From Thermoguttaceae bacterium (lineage in GTDB: Bacteria > Planctomycetota > Planctomycetia > Pirellulales > Thermoguttaceae), in assembly GCA_017454585.1 (NCBI GenBank), contig JAFTCU010000180.1, forward strand, positions 1 through 11,075: 11,075 bases of DNA, given 5' to 3'. Under the pieces are notes generated by a model that saw only the letters and a program-made list of their open reading frames with translations, ran no database searches and had not been told where the DNA came from. Below are positions 1 through 5,564 of this stretch, in pieces. Position numbers and translations under genes: made by a program. The stretch's first letter is position 1, and each line of letters starts with the position of its first letter.

Positions 1-182
1 ATGCGGAAAGAGGCCAGGTCACCGGCACTCCGGTCGGCTGCGGCTGCGGTGACGGCGTGATCGACTGGAAACGCGTGATCGAGATTTGCAAGAAGTGCCC
101 GAACGACCTCGTTTTCTCGGTCGAGTGCGGAAGCATCGACGAAGCAAAACGCAGCTACGAGCATCTTTCCTCGCTTCTGTAA
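1..182 (+). CDS. Sugar phosphate isomerase/epimerase-like TIM-barrel protein, C-terminal fragment
   Basis: The gene enters from the left edge; the first complete codon is at 3 and the stop TAA is at 180-182, leaving 59 C-terminal residues. The readable segment has the closing pattern of xylose-isomerase-like TIM-barrel (AP endonuclease 2 superfamily) enzymes. A glycine-rich loop (GTPVGCGCGDGVIDW) corresponds to the common 'pxGxGxxdw' turn, followed by an amphipathic helix (RVIEICKKC), a strand ending in an acidic residue (LVFSVECG) that in this family usually supplies a metal ligand, and a final helix (EAKRSYEHLSSLL). Family members isomerise or epimerise sugars and inositols or act on abasic DNA, so the substrate cannot be told from this end. 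A hairpin at 200-237 probably ends the transcript. Superfamily assignment is fairly secure; exact function is unknown. Confidence 0.6.
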   Translation, partial: AERGQVTGTPVGCGCGDGVIDWKRVIEICKKCPNDLVFSVECGSIDEAKRSYEHLSSLL

Positions 183-199
183 CAGTCTTTCATTCAGTT

Positions 200-237
200 G
201 TGCGGGAAAAACCTCATTTGAGAGATTTTTCCTGTAC
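200..237 (+). terminator. Stem-loop after the sugar isomerase gene
   Basis: The arm GTGCGGGAAAAA (200-211) pairs with TTTTTCCTGTAC (226-237) along all 12 positions if two G-U wobbles are allowed, enclosing a 14-nt loop. It lies 18 nt past the stop codon at 182. The U-run is inside the 3' arm and no further U-tract follows, so it may be a weak intrinsic terminator or an mRNA 3'-end stabiliser. Confidence 0.5.
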
Positions 238-355
238 GACTTCAAAAACCTTTGATTATGTAGTCTGACATTATAATTAAAATCTCCGAATACATTACTA
301 CATCCATTCGATCTGATAATTGTTGATCGGACCTGGAAATGTCTGTTATACAGTA

Positions 356-382
356 TTGACGAATTCCTGCTTGTGGTATAAT
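356..382 (+). promoter_or_regulatory. Possible outward promoter inside the left repeat
   Basis: TTGACG (356-361) and a perfect TATAAT (377-382) are 15 nt apart, or 16 nt if ATTGAC is taken as the -35. It points toward the Card1-like gene. The TATAAT is also part of a palindrome arm and is kept in the right copy, where a -35 at proper distance is not evident, so it may be structural only. A transcript starting here would first have to cross the hairpin at 389-456. Confidence 0.3.
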
Positions 383-473
383 TCAAATGCGGACATGGTT
401 CTTCCTCGTGTATATGGTTTGCTGTTTTTTTTACATTATACACTGAACCTGTCCGCGTTTTAATTATTTTTCC
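375..473 (+). repeat. Fold-back palindrome in the left repeat
   Basis: The arm at 375-401 (core GCGGACATGGTTC, 389-401) is complementary to 445-473 (core GAACCTGTCCGC, 445-456), with ATAATT (378-383) pairing with AATTAT (462-467). A second inner stem is formed by GTGTATA (409-415) with TATACAC (437-443). The centre is a T-rich loop around 416-432. The right copy (2033-2129) keeps the same arrangement, so the structure is probably functional for the element. Confidence 0.65.
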
Positions 474-734
474 GGTACGCGGTTGCCGGATGAACCCCTT
501 TTTTTAGGTCACTGGGAATTTTTTGGGAAAATCTTGTGAATTTATCTGGCCGACTCCTTGAAGGTTTTCATCCAATCGATTATACTGGATTTTTGTGGAA
601 TTTTAAACTTTATCCGTCTTTTTGAGAATTAAGAACACTTTTTCGTTATATTATATGGAAGGGCTTACGTCACCTATGTGGCTGCCATTTGATTTTTGAC
701 CGTCCAACCTGTTTTTCCTTTGGAAAGGATCCCA

Positions 735-1970
735 ATGAACACACTGATTTGTCTTCTGTCCGGACAACCGGTTCCCAATTTGATGTCCTGTGCCGCTTTG
801 GAGCCCGACAAGATCGTTCTGGTCCAAACATTCAGAATGAAGTGTCAGAATGTTGCCGACAGGTTCCAGAACGCTCTGAAGAAAATGGGAATTCTGGTAG
901 ATACTGAAGTCGTGGATGTGGATCCGGGAGAGGATAACCATTTTTTATTTCTCAAAGATTTTTTTCGCCGTGAATTGCTCGATGCGTTTTCTGGGGACAC
1001 TTTTTTGCTGAACCTGACCGGGGGGACCAAGCCGATGAGTATCGCTTTGTACCAGACGTTCCAAGCTCATCCGAAAGCGAAATTCTATTACTTTGATTTT
1101 GATTCTCCCTGCGAGATCATGGATTTCATCGGGGGCGGGAGCTCGGATGTTGGACAGATTCCGCTCGAGGCGTTTCTGGCCGGGTACGGCTTCAAGACCG
1201 TCAAATCGATGAAACACATCGAGGCGGCAGAGAACGCCGCGCTCGAACGAGCTCAAACGACGAAGATCCTCGCGTCCTGCTGCAATGACCCCGAATTCAG
1301 AATCTGGAAAAAATCCGAAGATGATGAGGATGAAAAAGCAAGTCGGGATTGGCTTGTGGAGGCCATGAGGCACAAGACCCCTTCCACCTTGAAAGAAGGT
1401 CTGCTGCATCCCTCTGATCCGAAAATTGCCCAGGCGTTAGCCGACTGCTTCCACCTGGAGCAAAACGCGGACGGCACGTTGAGCGGGACTGTCAACAAAT
1501 ACGATGTCAAGTATCTTGACGGCGGCTGGCTCGAAGAGTTCATCTGGCTCACATTGCATCATTACGAAAGGAAATATGAACTTGGCGACCTGCATTTGGG
1601 CCAGGTGATTCAAAAGGAAGGTTCCAAGACATCCAATGAGCAGGGTCAGGTGATCGAAAAGAGACCCCCACAAAATGAGGTGGATGTTTCCTTTATGCGC
1701 AACAACACCTTCCACGTGTGGGAATGCAAGACCGATTTTCAGGAAAAATTGCCGCTTTACCTGTACAAACTCTACGCGGTTCTGGGAGAACTGAAGGCAC
1801 TTGGTACACGATCTTCCCTGATCTCCAATTGCTCGATAATCACGACCGATGAGAGCAAAGAGCGCGCCAAACTTCACTCTACGAAGCTGATCGACGCGGA
1901 ATCGATTCACAATCTGGCGATAGATCCCGAAAAAGAACTTGAAAAGATATTCAATCCCTCAAGATCCTGA
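735..1970 (+). CDS. Card1/Can2-like DUF1887 protein: CARF sensor plus PD-(D/E)xK nuclease
   Basis: The start is ATG 735, preceded by AAAGGA at 724-729; an upstream in-frame TTG (696) lacks such a site. The product has 411 residues, somewhat longer than Treponema Card1. The N-terminus (MNTLICLLSGQPVPNL) and NLTGGTKPMSIAL (residues 93-105) are typical of the CARF domain of DUF1887 proteins, which binds cyclic oligoadenylate. A middle segment (about 145-255) is charged and helical, and GGWLEEF (263-269) precedes the nuclease. NEVDV (E315, D317) and ECK (E330, K332) form a complete PD-(D/E)xK core. In the known family, cyclic tetra-adenylate made by a type III CRISPR Cas10 complex activates a metal-dependent nuclease that nicks DNA and, in some members, cuts RNA. 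No cas gene or CRISPR array is in the window. The gene stands alone between inverted repeats, suggesting it moved as cargo. The family call is strong; activity and ligand are inferred. Confidence 0.88.
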   Translation: MNTLICLLSGQPVPNLMSCAALEPDKIVLVQTFRMKCQNVADRFQNALKKMGILVDTEVVDVDPGEDNHFLFLKDFFRRELLDAFSGDTFLLNLTGGTKPMSIALYQTFQAHPKAKFYYFDFDSPCEIMDFIGGGSSDVGQIPLEAFLAGYGFKTVKSMKHIEAAENAALERAQTTKILASCCNDPEFRIWKKSEDDEDEKASRDWLVEAMRHKTPSTLKEGLLHPSDPKIAQALADCFHLEQNADGTLSGTVNKYDVKYLDGGWLEEFIWLTLHHYERKYELGDLHLGQVIQKEGSKTSNEQGQVIEKRPPQNEVDVSFMRNNTFHVWECKTDFQEKLPLYLYKLYAVLGELKALGTRSSLISNCSIITTDESKERAKLHSTKLIDAESIHNLAIDPEKELEKIFNPSRS

Positions 1971-2011
1971 GATTTTTGAAGACAAGATTGAAATTACATG
2001 CCAATAATGGT

Positions 2012-2170
2012 TCATCCAGTAACCGCGCACGTGGAAATAATTAAAAATGTGGACAAGTTCAGTCTGTAATTCAAAAAAACAGCAAACCATATACACGACG
2101 AGGAACAATGTCTGCATTTGAATTATACCCCAGTCAAGGTTTTCATCAATGCCTGACCACTGACATTTCC
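2012..2170 (-). repeat. Right copy of long inverted repeat flanking the Card1-like gene
   Basis: Read on the minus strand, this segment repeats 334-493, starting with GGAAATGTC (2170-2162) and ending with GGATGAACC. Its last codons read C-A-V-T-G-stop, parallel to Y-A-V-A-G-stop in the left copy. Both copies point inward, so they form a terminal-inverted-repeat arrangement of about 1.84 kb around one gene, whose stop lies only about 40 bp from this copy. Homology to the left copy falls off outside these limits on both sides, which helps define the unit. Confidence 0.75.
2033..2129 (-). repeat. Fold-back palindrome in the right repeat
   Basis: The arm at 2033-2060 (core GTGGACAAGTTC, 2049-2060) pairs imperfectly with 2103-2129 (core GAACAATGTCTGC, 2103-2115). 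AATAATT and AATTAT blocks near the outer ends continue the stem. It is more eroded than the left copy, but arm length and spacing are conserved. Confidence 0.6.
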
Positions 2171-2240
2171 CAAAAAAGACTACAGAATCATAATCTTGGC
2201 TATTCTGAGGACCGATTAACTTTATTGTCCTTTGTGCGCC

Positions 2241-2339
2241 TTGAAAAAGATTAGTCAGGTCTATGATTTTCGTGATGGAGAATACTTTAGGCTAAAAATC
2301 CTGGGAATCAAAAGGTGCCGGTCCATACTTGTCGGATGA
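2241..2339 (+). pseudogene. ISL3-family transposase, C-terminal tail fragment
   Basis: Only the last 32 codons survive. YDFRDGEYFRLKILGIKRC followed by RSILVG and a stop (2337-2339) parallels YGFRDGEYIKLKILGIKRC followed by RYALVG in the minus-strand copy at 10801-11075. The DNA of the two is nearly identical over their last 80 bases. Upstream of 2241 the similarity is lost and an in-frame stop occurs at 2217, so the rest of the gene has been deleted. The bases after the stop (CCCTTTTTCTTAG) resemble those after the tail in the left repeat (494 onward), suggesting a shared element end. Confidence 0.75.
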
Positions 2340-2366
2340 ACCCTTTTTCTTAGCCCACATTCCGCC

Positions 2367-2405
2367 GATCGTGAAAAGGGAGCCACCGCTCTTATTTTCA
2401 CGATT
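2367..2405. terminator. Stem-loop with GATCGTGAA motif upstream of the SUMF1 gene
   Basis: GATCGTGAAAA (2367-2377) pairs with TTTTCACGATT (2395-2405), with inner GAG/CTC pairing possible. No U-tract follows in either direction. It shares GATCGTGAA and its complement with the hairpin at 3768-3801, so it may belong to a family of intergenic stem-loops that end transcripts or are repeats in their own right. Confidence 0.45.
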
Positions 2406-2452
2406 GAGCACAAACAAGCATGGAGATTATCAGAAAATTTTGCCACTTCCCA

Positions 2453-2481
2453 TTGCAAAAAAGAAAAAAGTTTGATAGAAT
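2453..2481 (+). promoter_or_regulatory. Likely promoter of the SHD1-SUMF1 lipoprotein gene
   Basis: TTGCAA (2453-2458) and TAGAAT (2476-2481) are separated by 17 nt, a good vegetative sigma-70-type match. Transcription would start near 2488, about 45 nt before the ATG at 2532. Confidence 0.45.
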
Positions 2482-2531
2482 GCATCTTTGTTCACAGAAC
2501 TCCACTAATTTTCATTTTCAAGAGGCAAAGT

Positions 2532-3740
2532 ATGAAAAAAATCCCGGTCATTTTAACCATCTTATTTCTTTGTACCTTACTTGTTTCGTGTCATAAGGCC
2601 GGAGATGTGCGCACTTGGAGTTATGGTAGCTACACTGTCGAAGGCGAGTTTGTCGAACTGGCAGAAAATGGAACGACCGTTTGTATTCGTAAAAAAGATG
2701 GGAATATCGTAAACATCCCGCTGTCAAAACTCTCTCAAGCTGATCAGGATTATGTAAAAGATTCTGATCGTCCTATTGAGGGGGAATCTGCGACGTTAAT
2801 GCTTCCTAATGCGCCACATGCGGGAGACCGTGTGGTTTTGAAGGTGGATAACGTAGAATTTGCCTTCCGTTGGTGTCCTCCGGGGAAGTTCGTAATGGGA
2901 AGCCCCGAGAGCGAGCCTGGCCGGCGCAGTACTGAAAAGCCTCATCTGGTTCAGTTGTCGAAAGGTTTCTGGATGCTGGAAACAGAAGTGACGCAAGCCC
3001 AGTGGAAGGTTGTCATGTGTACGAGTCTGGAAGAACAGGCCCAAAAAATGCTCAACGACGACACGCTTTATAAGTTTTCCTCAGGAGAGAAAACTCTTCG
3101 GGACTATTTCGGTTTCAAACAAAATGAAACGAGCCGCACGATCCACGGCAAGGGTGATACATACCCGATTTACTATGTAAACTGGCACGAGAGCATGGAA
3201 TTTTGTCGTCGTTTAAGCTCATACCTGAATCTGTGTGTCCAGCTTCCAACGGAGGCGCAGTGGGAGTACGCTTGCCGAGCTGGCAGCACGATGGCACTTC
3301 CGAACGGGCCGATCAAGATCAAAGGGAAATGCGACGCTCCGGCACTTGATCCGATTGCGTGGTACGGCGGAAATAGCAGTCAAGGGTTCGTGGGGACAAG
3401 CCCGTGGAACTCCAGCAGCTGGTCGGAGACCCAGTACCCCGGCGGCCCTTGTGGAGCGCACCCGGTGGGCAAAAAGGACGCGAATGCCTGGGGCCTTTAT
3501 GATATGTTGGGAAACGTGTGGGAATGGTGTTACGATTACTATGATGCAGCTTATTACGTCAGGTCTCCATTGAGCGACCCGAAAAACACAACGGTTTCTA
3601 CAGGCCGCGTGGATCGTGGCGGAAGCTGGTACGACCACGCTGAGTACTGCCGCTCGGCGTACCGCGGCGAGAATGCGCCTGACTTCCGGGATGACCTCCT
3701 TGGTTTCCGCGTCCTTTTAGTTCCCGGTCAAGAGAAATAG
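2532..3740 (+). CDS. Lipoprotein with SHD1 domain and SUMF1/FGE-like domain
   Basis: ATG 2532 is chosen because it opens a classic lipoprotein signal: MKK, a hydrophobic core, then LVSC with the acylated Cys at residue 20. AGAGG at 2521-2525 is a modest ribosome site. A TTG start at 2472 would bury the signal peptide. The product has 402 residues. Residues 27-77 (RTWS...NIPLSKLSQADQDYV) match the SHD1 domain often seen in PVC bacteria. Residues 110-400 are a SUMF1/formylglycine-generating-enzyme fold: FRWCPPGKFVMGS, ETEVTQAQW, LPTEAQWEYACRAG, GLYDMLGNVWEWC, DRGGSW and GFRVLL. In true FGE the RGGSW region carries two active cysteines five residues apart. Here the first is Asp368 and only the second (Cys373) remains, so formylglycine formation is unlikely. 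A surface binding role is more plausible, but the target is unknown. The gene stands alone, convergent with the AGCS gene. Confidence 0.85.
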   Translation: MKKIPVILTILFLCTLLVSCHKAGDVRTWSYGSYTVEGEFVELAENGTTVCIRKKDGNIVNIPLSKLSQADQDYVKDSDRPIEGESATLMLPNAPHAGDRVVLKVDNVEFAFRWCPPGKFVMGSPESEPGRRSTEKPHLVQLSKGFWMLETEVTQAQWKVVMCTSLEEQAQKMLNDDTLYKFSSGEKTLRDYFGFKQNETSRTIHGKGDTYPIYYVNWHESMEFCRRLSSYLNLCVQLPTEAQWEYACRAGSTMALPNGPIKIKGKCDAPALDPIAWYGGNSSQGFVGTSPWNSSSWSETQYPGGPCGAHPVGKKDANAWGLYDMLGNVWEWCYDYYDAAYYVRSPLSDPKNTTVSTGRVDRGGSWYDHAEYCRSAYRGENAPDFRDDLLGFRVLLVPGQEK

Positions 3741-3767
3741 ACAGGCAACCTTAAACCCACCCTCGCT

Positions 3768-3801
3768 GATCGTGAAGAGAGAAAGCTCTCTTTGCACGAT
3801 C
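3768..3801. terminator. Bidirectional hairpin between convergent genes
   Basis: GATCGTGAAGAGAG (3768-3781) pairs perfectly with CTCTCTT (3786-3792) and CACGATC (3795-3801); the loop is AAAG and there is a 2-nt bulge at 3793-3794. It sits 27 nt after the SUMF1 stop and 100 nt after the AGCS stop on the other strand, the usual place for a shared terminator. It lacks a U-tract. Confidence 0.6.
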
Positions 3802-3901
3802 GGCAGGCAAGGAAACGGGCGAAATTTTCTGCGTTTCCTGAACAAAAATGCGAGAATTAGCAGTTTTTTTATAGGTAGCCATCGTTTTGGTTGTTTATGG
3901 C

Positions 3902-5440
3902 TCAACCTTCGATCTCGCCGCGGGCACGGCGGGTGAGGTAATCTTTTGTCACTTTCCAGACGACAGGCGAAAGCAGGACAAGCGCCACGAGGTTCGGGAA
4001 CGCCATAAGGCCGTTGAAAGTATCGGCAATCCCCCAAACGACTGAAACGGTCAGGTAAGGGCCAATGGCGACGAAGAGAACGTAGAGCATACGATACATC
4101 TTGATGAGCCATTGCCGGTTTGAACCTACGAGATATTCAAGGCATTTCTCGGAGTAGTAGTCCCAGCCAAGAATCGTCGTGAACGCGAAGAACGTAAGCG
4201 CGATCATCAGGAAGAACGATGCGATCGTTTCAGAGTGTGGACCGATAAACGCAAGTCCACGGCTGAATGCCTCGATGGTAATGTCAACCCCCTTGAGTCC
4301 AAGCGATGGTTCCCACGTACCCGTGACGACAATTACAAGACCTGTCATCGAACAGACGATGATCGTGTCGATGAACGTCCCCGTCATGCAGACAAGGCCC
4401 TGGCGCGCCGGCTCGTTCGTCTTTGCCGCGGCTGCCGCGATCGGGGCGGAGCCAAGTCCCGCTTCGTTCGAGAAGATTCCTCGCGCAATACCCTTCTGCA
4501 TCGCGATGAAGATCGTGCCAACCATACCGCCAGTAAAAGCCGCAGGGTTAAACGCGGCACGAACGATGAGATCGATCGCCGGTAAAATCTTTGAAATGTT
4601 GCCGAAAAGGATGATCAAACAAATAAGGACATAGAACAGCGCCATGAACGGGATGATCACCATCGATACGCTTGCAATACGTTTTAGCCCGCCAATAACG
4701 ACGAGAGCGGTACAAATAGTGACAAGCGCGCCGGCTATGATTATGGAGAGGGAATACGTCGTGCCGAATATTTGGATACCAGTCGCAAAGTCGTTCGGAT
4801 TAAAATTCGGGTCGAAGAATCGCTGGGTCGCCGAGGTGATACCGTGGACCTGCGTGATCGTTCCGATACCGAGAATACCGGCAACTACTCCGAAAAACGC
4901 GAAAAGGACGGCGAGCCACTTCCAGTTCTGAATGCCAAATACACCTTTCAGTCCCTTCTCGATATAATAGAACGGACCGCCCAGGACCCGGCCGTCGGGT
5001 GTGAATTCGCGGTACTTGACTGCAAGCAGGCCTTCGGCGTACTTCGTTGCCATACCGAAGAAAGCGGCAACCTCCATCCAGAACAAAGCGCCGGGACCGC
5101 CCGTGCCGATGGCCGTCGCGACGCCGACGATGTTCCCGGTGCCGATCGTCGCAGAGAGAGCGGTACAAAGCGCACCAAACGCGGAAACATCGCCCCGGGT
5201 TCCCTCCTCGGTGTGAAACATGTAACGAAAAGCATTTCTCAGGTTCAGGAGGTGAAGGAACCGCAGCATGCACGTAAGGAGGATCCCTGTAAACAGGATC
5301 GTGATGATGAGCGGCAAACCCCAGATGAAATTGTCTGCCTTGTCAACCAGTGTCGTTAGTGAGGCAAGCCAGTCATTCGAGGTCTCAACCGTTTTCGTGA
5401 CCGCGATTGGAAGCGCTGTCGCAGCAACATTATTTGTCAT
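3902..5440 (-). CDS. Sodium:alanine/glycine symporter, AGCS family
   Basis: The inner-membrane carrier has 512 residues, a normal length, and would import alanine or glycine with Na+ (or H+). ATG 5440 is preferred over an upstream GTG (5449) because AGGTGG lies 5 nt before it. Hydrophobic segments begin around residue 40 and continue to the C-terminus. Family signatures are ATIGTGNIVGVATAI (97-111), GGPGALFWM (114-122), the loop MATKYAEGLLAVKYRE (130-145) leading into LGGPFYYIEKGL, and IFSNEAGLGSAPIAAAAA with KTNEP in the second half. It is the last gene of the minus-strand sialic acid cluster, 124 bp after the epimerase stop, with a possible promoter of its own. A link to sialic acid use is not established; it may be an independent amino acid scavenger. 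The family call is firm, the substrate less so. Confidence 0.93.
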   Translation of the reverse strand: MTNNVAATALPIAVTKTVETSNDWLASLTTLVDKADNFIWGLPLIITILFTGILLTCMLRFLHLLNLRNAFRYMFHTEEGTRGDVSAFGALCTALSATIGTGNIVGVATAIGTGGPGALFWMEVAAFFGMATKYAEGLLAVKYREFTPDGRVLGGPFYYIEKGLKGVFGIQNWKWLAVLFAFFGVVAGILGIGTITQVHGITSATQRFFDPNFNPNDFATGIQIFGTTYSLSIIIAGALVTICTALVVIGGLKRIASVSMVIIPFMALFYVLICLIILFGNISKILPAIDLIVRAAFNPAAFTGGMVGTIFIAMQKGIARGIFSNEAGLGSAPIAAAAAKTNEPARQGLVCMTGTFIDTIIVCSMTGLVIVVTGTWEPSLGLKGVDITIEAFSRGLAFIGPHSETIASFFLMIALTFFAFTTILGWDYYSEKCLEYLVGSNRQWLIKMYRMLYVLFVAIGPYLTVSVVWGIADTFNGLMAFPNLVALVLLSPVVWKVTKDYLTRRARGEIEG

Positions 5441-5479
5441 CTGATCCACCTTTTCTTTTTACATATTTTCTCCGCGCCA

Positions 5480-5508
5480 GTATTAAATGACCGATTTTTA
5501 TACTTCAA
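5480..5508 (-). promoter_or_regulatory. Possible promoter of the AGCS symporter gene
   Basis: On the minus strand TTGAAG (5508-5503) and TAATAC (5485-5480) are exactly 17 nt apart, about 40 nt before the ATG at 5440. The -10 is imperfect. If real, the AGCS gene can be expressed apart from the upstream genes. Confidence 0.35.
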
Positions 5509-5564
5509 GGCCGCTTAATGCTCACCACGTGCCATTTTGGGAGAATGATTCGGCCAATTGCGGA

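Larger units (their letters stand above)
334..493 (+). repeat. Left copy of long inverted repeat flanking the Card1-like gene (MITE- or TIR-like)
   Basis: This segment matches the reverse complement of 2012-2170. Shared blocks, in order, are GGAAATGTC (334-342), GGTATAATTCAAATGC (375-390), CGTGTATATGGTTTGCTG (around 407-424), an AATTATTT tract, and CGGTT followed by GGATGAACC at the end. Over 375-495 the two copies look roughly 80% identical by eye; 343-374 is much less similar. The last codons (473-493) read R-Y-A-V-A-G-stop, resembling the RYALVG end of the ISL3 transposase at 10801. The copy is therefore probably a deletion derivative of an ISL3-like element, or the long terminal repeat of a unit carrying the intervening gene. 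Confidence 0.75.
183..734. other. AT-rich intergenic region carrying mobile-element debris
   Basis: This 550-bp stretch has no convincing gene. It holds the isomerase hairpin (200-237), the left copy of the long inverted repeat (334-493), and AT-rich sequence (500-700) in front of the Card1-like gene. A weak promoter-like pair lies at 622-651 (TTGAGA, 18 nt, TTATAT), but the sequence is so AT-rich that this could be chance. Confidence 0.6.
1971..2531. other. Intergenic region with mobile-element relics
   Basis: No intact gene is seen in these 560 bp. From left to right they hold the right copy of the long inverted repeat (2012-2170), a transposase tail fragment (2241-2339), a hairpin (2367-2405) and the promoter region of the next gene (2453-2531). 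A minus-strand reading frame across 2261-2485 has no recognisable protein features and overlaps the relic, so it is not called. Confidence 0.6.

Noticed and set aside
651..941. Minus-strand reading frame of 96 codons over the start of the Card1-like gene
   Set aside because: It overlaps a well-supported gene with ribosome site and family motifs, and its own translation shows no recognisable domain.
334..2170. CRISPR array or integron attC interpretation of the repeats
   Set aside because: There are only two copies 1.5 kb apart, in inverted orientation, with no spacer pattern and no integrase. attC sites would be in direct orientation.
2261..2485. Minus-strand frame of 74 codons between the repeat and the SUMF1 gene
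   Set aside because: It crosses the transposase tail relic, the hairpin and the promoter of the SUMF1 gene, and has no protein-like features.
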